From Sweltsa coloradensis (Eukaryota > Arthropoda > Insecta > Plecoptera > Chloroperlidae), in the NCBI GenBank assembly GCA_024449915.1, contig JAMZAV010000102.1, forward strand, positions 248,001 to 312,000: a DNA stretch of 64,000 nt, in the 5' to 3' direction. The position numbers and the translations under genes are program-made. Shown here piece by piece: positions 22,199 to 34,183 of the stretch. Each line of letters begins with the position of its first letter. The first letter of the stretch is position 1. The notes below the pieces were generated by a model. It saw nothing but the letters and a program-made list of their open reading frames with translations, did not search any database and was not told the DNA's origin.

Positions 22199-25058
22199 TT
22201 ATTTATTATAAAACTGATTTATAAAGGTGGACACAAAACTGTCTTTGAGTCTTCCATGAGCTTCTAAACATCTAATTAAGAACTAAAGTATAGTTATTGT
22301 AACTTCTAAGCAGGTACTTACTTTTTCCACACCTTAACTCTGGGTGTGAGATGATTAATGTAAGCCTCCCCGTTTTCACATACTACCTAGAAACTTATAG
22401 ATATATACAAATCCACCTGACACCATTTCTGTCACATAATTGTTTTTGTTATATAATGCGAAAAATTGTTGGCGAAAATTTGTGTTAATAAATATTGCAA
22501 TTTTTTTCGTATCAAAAAGCATCTTCTTAGAAATGGGTAATGCATTTTATGAGTACATTAATTAATAATAACTAATAATAATAATGACCAAACAAGTTAG
22601 CAAAGTTAATCATTTTTGTTTTGATATTTTTAAAGATAGTCATATCTGTCTATTCGTCCAGTTATGTAATATTAGGCAGGATCAGTTAAAAATGTGAAGC
22701 ATTTAATGGAAGAATATGTTTTCATTCTCTAATTATGAGATGTTTTTAAAATCATTTGAAGACTGTCAATTCTTGGAGATTTATGTAAACCAATTCAGTT
22801 TATGACATACAAAATTTGACGGGTTTCCCGGTGTCTTTGATACCATAAGAATGATGAACCAGTCTTCTAGTCAGGAATTAATGTGATTTGTTCTCGATTA
22901 GAACTAAAATCTTAACTATAAAATCTACATCCGTCAAGTCACGTAATTAATTTGCTAGTGTTCAGCAGTCAAACTCATTTATAAAAGTTAACATTTTAGG
23001 AAGAAATTTAAATTAGAAAGATCACATGAGTAAAACACTTTGTTCTATACTCAATTCTAAACTATCTGCACTGTACAAGTAGCAAATATGTGGATTTGTA
23101 AAATTTACTCTTGACGTCAATTTCAATTTCACTTAACGTTTAAAGGTAAACACATTTATTTGTATTCTATTGTAAACCAGCAGTGAAAGACAAACCCAAG
23201 TCGACAAAGAGTTAAGGTTTTTTCGAAGACTTGCGCTGTCCATTTCATTTATTCATCGCCGTTCATGCATTATACATGTCATTGAACATCACGGGCACAG
23301 CACTTCGATTTTCCTTCTCTATTGGAAATTGCAATCGGTTTAAGTGGCGATTCTGTGATTTAACACAGTAGCAATTGTTGTTTCAGAAGCATTGATGCGA
23401 TAGTAGCAACATTTTTGTGAAATTCATGAGGGTGTGGCTGAGAGAAGCAGGTAACATTTATTTAATCTAAAATACATTAATTATTCCTGGCCTTTTAATT
23501 TGAGATTGTCAGCTTTCGCCATGTAATACTGACATGAGTTACTTCATTGTTCACTACATGCCTTATGTGTAGGCATATTGTTCATTTTTGTTATGTGTTG
23601 TCAACTAGCTTGTCAGGCACTTTTAACAAGGAACATGCGTGTACACGCGATTTTAGTGTAACTCAAACTACACTCGTAAAAAATTTAAGCGCCTCTAGGT
23701 AGAGCTACGAAAAATTTGCAGTTTAAATTAAAATAATGTATAAGCAACTTCAATTTAAAAAATCCATACATTTTTTCCTTTGCCTTAAAAATTGCCTTAT
23801 CTATGTGATATTTTTTAACTGATATTAAGGCAGTAGTAATTAAGTCAATTAAAGTAAAATTATGTGAAATGAGATTGAGTGCAATGTAAAACTGATTTCC
23901 AGGAATGGCGTGGGGTCACATTGAGTTTTAGAAAATTCGAAATGTTGCGTTTTCATAAGAACCGGTTTAAATAAATCACGTGAAATGTAAAATGCTTAAT
24001 TTACGTTCCCCTTATTATAAACAGTTGCCATTTCGTTATATAACTTTAAATTAATGATTGACTTCCTAAGGTCTAACCGTCAATATAGAATCGAAAATAT
24101 CGAAAAATATTGGCATATCGAGAATTTTGAATCGAAAGGTTGAACGTTACATTTTGAAATCATCTTTTGCTTTAATAGCTATTTTGTAATACCGAAGTAA
24201 AATGTAATAGCTGTGTCAGTACGTCTCTTTCGTGGTCCGCTTGTAAAGAGACCAAGAAAACATTTTACTAAATTTAGTTTCAAAAACCAAGGTACATTAA
24301 TGGAATTTCTATGCTCGCTTCTTTGTCTCGATATCGTTAAAACCAATTTTGAATCAATCAACCAGAACAAATTTTTGCACTCTATTACACACTTTTGTTT
24401 CATTTTTAGTTCTGTGTAATTGAGTTGTTTATCTTTTTATTTATTTACTTACATTTTAAACGACAAGTATGTAACGTAGTTTATGATATGAATTGAACCC
24501 CAAATTTTAATTTTCAAGTTTGTTTTGCGTAGTGTCCAATGGAAGGGCAGTGTTGTAATGTATCATTTCTGTACACAAAGCAAATAACGCTAGGTCAATT
24601 CGGGATCTAGTTTTATAATATTACGTTCAAACTTGCCGATGTAATTTCGAACACGTTTAATGAGAAAGATAATGTTGACAGCAAACACGTTTAATATCGT
24701 ACCCTAGAGAAAGATAACTTTGAGCTGTATGAAATTGTTTGGGTCATTCGGAATGCGATTTAGAGCAAAACGAGGTTATTTAGCCTGCGATTTTATTGAG
24801 CGCAGGAAAATCGTAAATGTGTTTTGATATAATGCCGTTCATCCATAAACGTAAGTTTGAATTGGATAGTTTAACTAAGATAATTATTCTCAACTGCGTG
24901 CGTTTGGATAGATAATTTAATTTATATATGTGGATTTAATATACACGTAAAAGTACGAGTAAGGGAATACCCCAAATAGGAAGCAAAGCTACTTAACAAA
25001 CGGATTGACAAAAAAATGCACATATACAACGTAAACATGCATTAAAATCCTTGGTGAA
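22199..25058. other. Long AT-rich unassigned stretch
   Basis: No gene, tRNA or transposon ends recognised. Open frames on both strands at 24179-24419 are short and overlapping. Probably intronic or intergenic. Confidence 0.45.
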
Positions 25059-25143
25059 CGACACGACACGACACGACACGACACGACACGACACGACACG
25101 ACACGACACGACACGACACGACACGACACGACACGACACGACG
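25059..25143 (+). repeat. (ACACG)n microsatellite, about 17 units
   Basis: Uninterrupted pentamer array. Its translation gives the repetitive low-complexity frames on both strands (24989-25468), which are rejected as genes. Confidence 0.97.
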
Positions 25144-25415
25144 GACGGGAAGGACAGACAGAACAGACAGACAAGACAGTCCAACAGAGAAACATACAAG
25201 ACAGACAGACAACCAGACAAAACAGATAACCAGACAAGACAGACAAACAGACAAGACAGATATATAGGCCTGACAAGAAATGACGGGCAAAACAGACGCG
25301 CAGAACCAACAAGACAGACGGACAGACAAAACTGACAAGACAACGGACATAACGGACATGACATAGAGACAAAACGGACAATAGAGACAAATACAAAACG
25401 GACAAGAACATTACT
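25144..25415 (+). repeat. GACA-rich degenerate repeat, nearly T-free strand
   Basis: Continues from the ACACG array as irregular GACAGACA, AAGACAGACA and GACAAAACGGACA words. The plus strand is almost devoid of T over some 270 bases, a strong strand asymmetry. Confidence 0.85.
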
Positions 25416-25814
25416 TGATTTTGGTGACAAATGAATACTCGGTAATCAATAAAAGTTTGGGTCAACATATGTTTTATTATTTTTTTCGCTTTTTATTCGT
25501 CACAGTTAAGTCATAAGCATAACTAAACAAATATTGAAACAAAACAATAGTGGTTTATTTTAAACTGTGAAATGTAAATTTTCGATTTAAATCATGTTGT
25601 GGGTTATTTGGCAATAAACCTTTTGGTATATCATTTCACAGCAATCGGCAAACTAATTCGTACTAGAAAAGCGAGGTAGGTTGCGTTGTTGTATAAACTT
25701 GGATTAACCGCGTGTATTTATGAACAAAAAGTTCGTGCGCGCCAGCTAGTTCGCAGATTCAACCTAGTAGGAACCTTTTTACTCAACAAAACTCCCGTAA
25801 AAACATTTAATCTG
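25416..25814. other. Unassigned stretch
   Basis: No feature recognised apart from ordinary AT-rich sequence. Confidence 0.4.
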
Positions 25815-25890
25815 GGTAGTCATTAGTGGGGATCGAACCCATAGCCAAGTACATTAGGATGGATGGATTGCTCGAAGATGCGCTTACGGT
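25815..25890 (-). repeat. tRNA-like SINE head
   Basis: Minus strand has a perfect box B, GGGTTCGATCCCC, at about 25841-25829. The box A region (TTGTTCACCGTAAGCG) is weak. Probably a tRNA-derived SINE running to lower coordinates. Confidence 0.4.
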
Positions 25891-26081
25891 GAACAACTGA
25901 TCACTTCGGAGTCCAAATATTCCCTGATGGTGTGGCCACGGCTGGAATTGCAATTCCCGTTAATTACTAGTAAAACTATAGTAGAACTACGTTTGTAGCA
26001 AACATACTATTTCAATGAATTTATAGAATTGTTATGCTCATTCGTCGTCTAAATATTTGATAAAAAAATTTAAAATAAATT

Positions 26082-26385
26082 CGTATGTAGAGTCTATCCA
26101 ATGCAGTCACATAACTGACTCTCAGTGGCAAACCCGAGATTGATATTTGGAAAAGGAAACACCAACCCAGCTCGATGGGCACGATCTACCCACGAGCGAC
26201 GCTAGAACCAACAAGGTTTATTATGTGCCGCCAGGCGGCTCCAGCGTCACCGTTTGTGCCCAACTGAAGAATTGATGAATCCAAGTCCAGGAGTTAATTA
26301 ACAATCTTGTGCCCGAAGCGGACTTTGAACTCGGCTCCTTCTGAATCAGAATCAGCAACTCCAGTCATTGGACCAAAGAGCTAAA
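26082..26385 (-). mobile_element. tRNA-headed SINE, family S1 copy 2
   Basis: Read on the minus strand: head with AGCTCTTTGGTCC and box B GAGTTCAAAGTCC, core ACAAACGGTGACGCTGGAG and CCTTGTTGGTTCTAGCG, end CCACTGAGAGTCAGTTATGT and ATAGACTCTACATACG. Same block order as 10505-10926, with a shorter body. Confidence 0.6.
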
Positions 26386-27375
26386 AAAGTAAATACCCTC
26401 TCATTCGTTTCACTTAATGGATTGCAAAGTGGTCAAAGATCATACATTATTGACAGGTATAAAATATGTTTCAATTTACACTTCGGATTTAAAAAAGAAA
26501 TGGTACATGGATTATGCAAATGTATTCTTCTTTTACCATAGTGATGAGAATTACATCAATATGCGAAAGTACTTTTAAAAAATTTAGAAAGTGTAACAAA
26601 AATTTTAAAGTAATCAAATCATGCAATGCAAAAATTTTGTATTTATATTATAAATACTTATAAAAATTTGCACATTGCAACGTTGAGATGATTGATTGTC
26701 CTGTTGTGGGCAGAGCAAGCATTTTGCATCCTACCTCCGGTAGTAGTTTGAAATAAATATGGTGGATCTTTTGACTGAGTATTATAACGAATTCTAGCTT
26801 ATTAATTTGTACACGGTATAATTATAAACAATTATTTTAAGATTTAAATAAGAAATTGCGAATAACATGCAAAAATTAATTGATGAAATCCATGTGATGG
26901 TTTAAAAAAGTTTCTTTTCTCGCTTTTGTTAGTTCCTTCACGTGCCTATATTTTTTGGATTTAACTTGAATAATCTCGTGTCTATTCAAATGCTGGGATT
27001 GACTTATTCTAAATTGTAATGACATATCACATTTTTAGACACATACTAGGTATGTTCTTCTTCACATTCACAGTTGGGTGGGTGAATATCTCTTTCCTGT
27101 CAAACGCTTGCTCGTTGCTTATCGTGACCACCCAGCGATTCTTGCAAATATTCATCGCTAGTTTGCCATTTCCCTCTCGACGACGGCGTCGGCGTCGACT
27201 CCGGTGGTTCAGAGCATTACTTCTATGCTTGAATGAGTTGACAAAATTAACAATTATTTTGTTTATTTTGACTCGTTTTTTCGTATCTCTGAGCGCGATA
27301 TTCGTTTTTGTGAGTGGTTTTGATTTTGTCATGAATATGATTGCTAAGTCTGTATCCGTTCTCGCTTGTTAGTTG
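26386..27375. other. Unassigned stretch with a GC-rich patch
   Basis: Mostly AT-rich. At about 27165-27205 a CGACGACGGCGTCGGCGTCG patch gives an Arg-rich translation on both strands (27019-27372 +, 27027-27332 -). Both frames being open suggests base composition rather than coding. Confidence 0.35.
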
Positions 27376-27681
27376 TTAGACACCCTTGTTTTTCTGCTCA
27401 ATCGTCGCCGAACCAACGCTAGCTGAATGGAGAGTAGACTTTTTGTTACAAAGAGTATGGTTAGCTTTGTGATTCTCTTGGAGCAGTACAGCTGGTAGCC
27501 GAGTGGGGGGGGGGGGGGGTGCCCTTTGAACACTAAAGTAAGTCCCAGATTCGCTGGGAACCGTCAACTGGTACTTGTCAACGCTCACAACTCCATAAAA
27601 CCACATGCAGTGCGCTCGAGGCGCTTGCATAAACAAACCATAGCGACTTTTTGCTGCCTGGCTTGGAGTTGTATTTGACAT
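27376..27681 (-). CDS. Candidate ORF of unknown function, uncertain
   Basis: Minus-strand ATG frame of 101 codons, with the first 55 codons (27515-27681) at near-balanced base composition and coding-like. Downstream lies a poly-Pro stretch caused by the 15-base G/C run (27505-27519), and then AT-rich sequence. A donor-like GTGAGCG occurs after about 37 codons, and an acceptor-like TTTTCTATTTCAAAAG immediately precedes the ATG, so this could also be an internal exon. No family recognised. Homopolymer length errors would change the frame. Confidence 0.2.
   Translation of the reverse strand: MSNTTPSQAAKSRYGLFMQAPRAHCMWFYGVVSVDKYQLTVPSESGTYFSVQRAPPPPPTRLPAVLLQENHKANHTLCNKKSTLHSASVGSATIEQKNKGV
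27505..27519 (+). repeat. G15 homopolymer
   Basis: Fifteen consecutive G. Possible G-quadruplex-prone and sequencing-error-prone site. Confidence 0.95.
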
Positions 27682-28937
27682 GCTTTTGAAATAGAAAACT
27701 ACTCACCATTGCAATTAGCGATGTAAGCTAAATTGTTTATGCAAAGTTTCAGTACTAGTTTCCAATTAAAAATGGTGGAACTATCAAATCATCGTATTTT
27801 ATAAAATGCCCATTAAGATAATGATCTTAGGTAAGAAGTGAAGTATTGATAAGTGAGACTTACGAGAGAGGCAATATATTATTTATCTATGTAAAGCAGT
27901 TCTGCATCTCTTTTTGTAAGGAAGAAAAATACATTTTAATCATAGTTTGCACTTTGTAATAACGTCATAATTTTATTTCTTTTCAACGAGATCGTACATT
28001 GCTGATGTTGTTTCGAAAACTTGTTTCCATTTGATTTTAAAGGACAGAGCGTGCAATTTACATTCATTATTGTTTCTAGATAAATTACAAGTACCACTGC
28101 CAACAATATTATAAGGCAAAAATAGTAATAATAATTATAAATAAATTAATCATATCAGTTTCTATGTATAGGAACTCTAAACTTAAAAATGTAAATTCGT
28201 GATATATTAGTACGAATAGAATTCTATTATATGATCATTACCATTGACGACGAGTTATAGTAACAATCCAATCATTATTAAATGTCTTCATTTGAGAATT
28301 CATGTTAATTGACAAGAACAGAAGTTAAATAATTTAGAAATATAGGCTAAGTTACTTAGTAATATTATTTGAAAACATAAATATGTTAAAAAACATGTAT
28401 TGATTTAAAAACTGAAGTATTGAGAATGCGAATGCCCTCTTGAGCACGGGAGAAGACAAAAGAACGTTTTTGAGCATTTAATTGCAGCCATTTAAAAGTT
28501 AAATTGTTTGGAATTGCTAACCAGGATTGTACTAAGTACCGTTAATTAGGCATCAGGCCATTGTCTCTGGTTCGAAATTCTACACAATAGGTACTCATTA
28601 TTATCAGAAGTTTAGTGATTGCACTTCTCCTCAAAATTACTACCTCAGCCAAGTAAAACTTGAGTTACTGGCCACATTAGAAGTAGCTAATAGTAAGACA
28701 CACATGATATCATTGTGTCCAGTTAGCGCACAACCATCACAAGTAGGTTATTGATAATTGTATTACATGTATTCCTCATTTGAAGGTTGTGAAGAGTTAC
28801 CGTGCGTCAAAAAATCCTTTGTGAGAATAGGGTGTCATTGAGGAAGATGAAGATAGAATAAAATTATACAGTTTTGAAAGCTATTAGATAGCAAATACGA
28901 AAACGTTATAATAAATATAAAACTAACTAGAGGCTGA
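27682..28937. other. AT-rich unassigned stretch
   Basis: A box-B-like TGGTTCGAAATTC at 28569-28581 is a possible remnant tRNA-like head, but box A is not convincing. Otherwise nothing recognised. Confidence 0.4.
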
Positions 28938-29202
28938 GTGAGAAAAGTATTGAACTGTGCTTATTGGAAGATAGGAGCGTGGAACTTGAAGTGAGAAAAG
29001 TATTGAACTGTGCTTATTGGAAGATAGGAGCGTGGAACTTGAAGTGAGAAAAGTATTGAACTGTGCTTATTGGAAGATAGGAGGGTGGAACTTGAAGTGA
29101 GAAAAGTATTGAACTGTGCTTATTGGAAGATAGGAGGGTGGAACTTGAAGTGAGAAAAGTATTGAACTGTGCTTATTGGAAGATAGGAGGGTGGAACTTG
29201 GA
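28938..29202 (+). repeat. 53-bp minisatellite, five copies
   Basis: Copies start at 28938, 28991, 29044, 29097 and 29150 with GTGAGAAAAGTATTGAACTG and are nearly identical. Copies 1-2 read GGAGCGTGG, copies 3-5 read GGAGGGTGG. As 53 is not a multiple of three, the open frame at 29123-29380 is not a repeat protein. Confidence 0.95.
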
Positions 29203-29996
29203 ACTATTCAAAGCATTTGAAAACGTGCACACAGTGTTGTGGCTTTTGAGAATGAAAGTCTGTATAGAAATGGATGTATTCACAAGTTACTTAGCATCGC
29301 GCTTCTCAAAACGGTATATTTTCTCTATTCATATTACAAGTGTGTTGTACATTTTTTCTTATAAGAAGAAAAAAATCTAGTGATGAACCATGTGACGCTC
29401 AAAATCACTAAGGGGTTTGTGGCCGATTCCCACTTCATCGGGCATTTTATTCCAGTCATTACCGTGTTCTAATTTATAACGTCATTACTAACTATTGATG
29501 TGAATCTACTTTCATTCAATCTCACCTTAGATGAACCAAAAAATACTTTGCAACAACTGAATGCCTCTTAAAAATAACATCGCCATTCCCTGACTGAATA
29601 TCCTTATGTATTGTATACTAACTTATATAACATTATCTCAAAGATCGATTAATCCAAGTCCTGTCATCTTTCTCCTCAATTTGTCATCTATACAACAACT
29701 AACAAGAAATGGACAGAAAATTGTTTGCAACGTAACATTGTATTAGTGATAAAAATGGAAATAGGGAAAACAATTTATCAACGTGAGGCTTATTCATTTT
29801 CAGTAGGTGAGTGAAGCTGTCTGAGAGTATTGCTTAGGTTGCTATATTCATACACTTTTTGTTTTACTTCTGACTGACTAGCAAGTTCATCATTATACAA
29901 CTTTCTCTTGCCGGAAAAGGAAATACACATTACAACAATAATCCTTCATTATTAATAACCAAGATCGGACGCAGTTTAAATCACCATTTAATATTT
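29203..29996. other. AT-rich unassigned stretch
   Basis: No supported feature. A good donor-like GTAGGTGAGTG at 29804-29814 has no open upstream exon. Confidence 0.4.
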
Positions 29997-31466
29997 TGGA
30001 TGAGCGAAGCAAAGACTTCTATTTAACTGACCCCCCCCCCCCCCCCCAAAAAAAAGGATATATATAGCCCCTTTTTTTGTTTTTTGTTTCTGTCTGTCGC
30101 GCTCTACCGGGCAAACGGCATAATGCGATCTTGATGAAAATTTGAGGGGACTTTCGAAATATTTGAACTTAGACTTGCCACGTTTTTGGGTATAATCGGT
30201 CAAATATTTCTTATGACTAGGAAAACGCTGAAGTCCCGCCGCGTTGATGGATGAGCTTTTTTAAGTTTTTAGTTTGCGGGAGATATCTTTACTTTTGCAA
30301 GTGCTTTGTTTTGCTGCCTACGCATTGTAGGTGATTGTTGTCAAGTTTCTATTGTTTCTTGTTAATTTGTTATTATTTACCGTAAAAATCTTATATTAAA
30401 AGCTTTATTTCTATGGATTCTGGCTAACTTTTCCAACTTTTTCATTCAAAAGGTACTTTATCACCATAACCTCAATGCCCATGTATAATATGAACGTTGA
30501 AGCCCCACCCGTTTGGTCAGAATTGGCCCAAATAGCACGAAAATATCGCACAAAAAATCAAAAAACTTATATTTAAAGCTCTATTTCTATGGATTCTGGC
30601 TAATTTTTTCAACTTTTTCTTTCAAAAGGTACTACATCACCATAACTCTAATGCCCATGTGAAATATGAACGTTGTAGCCCCACCAGTTTGATCAGAATC
30701 GGCTGAAATAACACGAAAATATCGCACTAAAAATCGAAAAAAATCGTAAAAGTACGATATTCACAAGAAATATTTCTTCGATTGTACCCAAAAACAATAC
30801 ACCTCTAAGTTCAGAGATTTCGAAGGTCCCTTTCAATTTTCATCAAGATCGGATATGCCGTTTGCCTGGTAGAGAGTTAACAAACAGACAGAAAAACAAA
30901 CAAAAAAAAAAAAAAAAAAAACACCCGAGCTAAATTTTTTGGGGGTCAGTGAAATTGAAGTCTTTGCTTCGCTCATCCAATTATCGTATTTTTACGATTT
31001 TTTTCGGTTTTTTAATGCGATATTTTCGTAATATTTGGGCCGATTCTGACCAAACGGGTAGGGTAACAACGTTCATATTTCACTTGGACATTAAGGTAAT
31101 GGTGATGTATTGCATTTTGATATAAAATGTGGAAACAGTTTGCCAGAATCCATAGAAATAAAGGTTTTAATATGAGTTTTTTTAGGTGTATAAAAATTAT
31201 AAAGTAACAATAGAAACTTCAACAATCAACACCAACAATCACCTACAATGCGTACAAAAAGCAAGTCTTCGGGCCTCCAGATATTTTACATTCTATTAAT
31301 TGGTAGTACCATAGCAATTAGTACTACTTTATAAAAATTATCCTAATGTAACAAAAAATGATTTTGCAATGGAACTTGGCGAAGTAAAGAGATCCCTTGC
31401 ATACTAAAAGCTTAAAAAAGCTCATCTATCAACGCGACTAAAAAAAGCGTTTGCGAAGCGGTCTAG
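29997..31466 (+). mobile_element. Helentron-like element H6 (family A) with nested insertions
   Basis: Begins TTTGGATGAGCGAAGCAAAG, is interrupted at 30217-30980 by H7, resumes at TTATCGTATTTTTACG, and continues collinear with H5 through GGGCCGATTCTGACCAAACG. Near the 3' end a further segment of about 110 bases (31268-31380) splits the AAAGCA...CTTG block. It ends AAGCTCATCTATCAACGCG, GCGTTTGCGAAGC, CTAG (31463-31466), then T. The first part contains a C17A8 run where other copies have about C5A6. Confidence 0.7.
30217..30980 (-). mobile_element. Helentron-like element H7 (family A) nested in H6
   Basis: Minus-strand copy: 5' end TTGGATGAGCGAAGC at 30980, 3' end GCGTTTTCCTAG at 30217 followed on that strand by T. 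Contains the A-family palindrome and two copies of the GGGC.GATTCTGA block as in H5. Being inserted in H6, it is younger than H6. Confidence 0.75.
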
Positions 31467-33690
31467 TTTTATTTCGATTCACACGTTACATAAATCACTG
31501 GGTCTGTTCACTAAGTGACAACAGTCGATCGAGACAACAAGTTTAGTGAGAAACCAAGTGAGAACCGTCACTTCGAATTTGTATCATATAACATTTTATA
31601 GTAATTACTTACATTGTTGTATGTAGTTGTTAATTAAGTCAAAGAAATATGGGCAGACGACTTGAAAAGTGTAAAATGTGTAATTATTGTCAGTGAAAAC
31701 CTTAAACGCTTGGCCAACGATGCACGCATTTGACTGTAACTATACAAGCTTATAAGCTGTGTATCGTCAACAATAAAAAATTGAACATGTTTAATGACGT
31801 CTGCTAATGTCTCCTTAACGTAATAATCGACTACATAAGAAAATGTAAGTAATAACTATTAAATTTAGTATGATGAAAATTCGAGGTGGCAATTCTCTCT
31901 TTTTCTTCTCTCGCTAAAGTTGTCGTTTCGACCAAATTTTGTCACTTGTCACTGTCGATTGACTGTTGTAACTTAGTAAATAGACCCTTAGTACAAATTG
32001 CTGCCCAGATTTGTGAGTAACAAATTTTGTTGATATGGCAAAATAAAATAAAAGTGCAATTATTAAAAATCTTATTTTGATATCAGAATTATATCTAACG
32101 AGATTTTATTTAATACACCTAAAGTGAATTCAGCTAGTAATTGCGAGTAGCGTAGTCGAACTATATCTGAAACCCCATGTTATTAAGGCATGAAGAGAGT
32201 AGGTAAAGTGAACATAATCTCACCCTGCCAATGACTCAATATTGGAAAGCAGATAGCCTCTAATTCGTAATCAATAACCTGGGATAATGTGGTGTAACTT
32301 ATCATATCATAGATGCTTAAGCAACAAATCAACAAGATAGTCATAATGATAATTATATTTTGGATGTAGGCTTAGAAACGTATTCATGACTTTGTGTGGC
32401 TGGTAATGGGTAGGATAGATAGATTTTTTACTATGGATTTTAGTTATACCTTATTCAATATGATTGAACGGAAATATTTTATGTTTATTTAAAATGTGCA
32501 TTTTGTTATATTTATCTTGTACTAAATATCAATATTATTTAATTTATTTCAAATTATTGAGATGCTTGATAAAATCTGGGAAATAATTATCGCTATGTAC
32601 CTAAATTCACACTGTTTGCTACGTAAACTTAATTAGCAGAGCTAATCCGCATAGCATAATTGCGTTTTAAACATGCTCGGAACAACACATATAGCCATGA
32701 ATTTCCATTTTCACGTAAAATTATTTTCAATTAAAATAGAAAAACTGTTTAAATCTTCTCTACAAATATAAAACAAGTAAATAAAATATAAATTTCTGAA
32801 CAACTACTTATTTATCTGGTTCCAATTTTTCAAATTTTGAACCTTAAAATGGCCAAATTTCCAAAGAGCGTGCGACGTAAATCTTCCTCTCAATAGGCGT
32901 GTAAAAGCAAACCTGTCAGGCCAGCTTTAGGAATAGTTTTTTATTGTGAGAAATGCGTGACCATAGCAAAACGTAAATCGTACTTCACACGTACAGTAAT
33001 AAAGTAGACAGAAGATGGAGACTATGTGTCCTCCATTTTAACCACCGTTCATAAGTCTACGTAAGGTAACCCCTTGACTTGTGTGCACAGAGCCATGCAT
33101 GTTTTATGCTAGCAGTTCGGATTTATTGTGAACGAAACTGTACAACAACGGATCTAAAAGAAAACAAATGGCATAACAAGGCACAATGCCAGACATATAC
33201 AACGCACTGAAAGCAACTGAGGCAGCGTGAACAAAAACCGTGACGTTTTTGTTAATTGGGGGCATGAATTTTACCGAGGCTGGTTGGATTTATTTCCACT
33301 CTTTAGGCTTTGTGACTCCTCTGACTTAGCGTTGCCACGCAGAACCTTAACCTCTCATTCGAGCCAAACCACAGGTTCGATTTATCATAGTATATTTAAA
33401 GTGATTGCCAATATTTATTTGATGGTTGATTGTGAACAGGTTTCGATAAAAACTTATTCCATATTCCAAATCTAAGACGTTTATTTTAGTCAGTTCTACA
33501 GTGAATAATATGACAATAAATCACACGAGTATTTTGAACTATGTTTTTACCCTTAGTAACATCAGTGTGCATTTCTATCGACGCACTAATTTTTATCGTT
33601 TTTTCGCAGATGCTGTTTTATCATGTCATGGTCTTGATCGATCAGTTCAGAATTTACAATTCAATTCACTTCCCACTTATATCCATGTGT
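31467..33690. other. Unassigned stretch
   Basis: No gene or element ends recognised. The open frame at 33227-33475 (+) shows no domain and overlaps a possible box-B-like AGGTTCGATTTAT at 33373-33385. Confidence 0.4.
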
Positions 33691-33699
33691 AAAGAAATG

Positions 33700-33850
33700 C
33701 ACGATGCTTCCCCCTGTACAGAGTTTCTTCGCCCTCGGATGAGAGACGTAGAGCCCGGCATCAATCTTCAAGCTAAGAGATAACTATCGCTTAGTTATGA
33801 GGCGTCGCATACATTTACCAGATACGAACCCGGGATCCTCCTCCCTCTCC
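33700..33850. repeat. SINE-like segment
   Basis: The plus strand has GCCCTCGGATGAGAGACGTA, resembling central domains of several metazoan SINEs. On the minus strand GGGTTCGTATC resembles box B. The two are in opposite orientation, so this may be two overlapping remnants. Confidence 0.3.
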
Positions 33851-33916
33851 ATTCCGTATCGGTTGAAAGAACACAATTCAATATTATTTAATTAAATGTT
33901 GTTTTGTCAACCATTC

Positions 33917-33985
33917 AATAAACAAGCTGGGGACGACTGATAAGTCGTCGAAATATTGCTCAAATCTTGTTGTTTATTTCATAAT
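33917..33985 (+). repeat. Stem-loop with CGAAA, Penelope/hammerhead-like remnant
   Basis: GACGACTGATAAGTCGTCGAAA forms a perfect 6-bp stem directly followed by CGAAA. It is flanked by AATAAACAAG and the inverted CTTGTTGTTTATT. The arrangement recalls the hammerhead-bearing ends of Penelope-like elements, but the CTGATGA core reads CTGATAA, so catalysis is unlikely. Confidence 0.25.
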
Positions 33986-34183
33986 TTAAGTGCAATGTAA
34001 TGTCTTAATCGTTAAAAAAATATTGCATGTATATAAGCATCTCTTCTTTTAAAAAAACTCCTAGTAGCAAGCCGTAAAATATCATCTGCTCTTAAACACC
34101 GCCTTAAATAGCCGCATAACTCTTACATTAAACTTATTAAACTCATTAAAACGCGAATTATCACTTTTAACACCTGACCGCAG

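Noticed and set aside
24989..25468. Open frames up to 159 codons on both strands
   Set aside because: Generated by the ACACG array and GACA-rich DNA. Low-complexity, and open in several frames at once.
27019..27372. 117-codon open frame with an Arg-rich stretch
   Set aside because: The opposite strand is open over the same span and the Arg run comes from a short CG-rich repeat. Composition explains both.
28938..29202. CRISPR-like regular array
   Set aside because: Units are contiguous 53-bp copies with no variable spacers, and the genome is clearly eukaryotic. It is a minisatellite.
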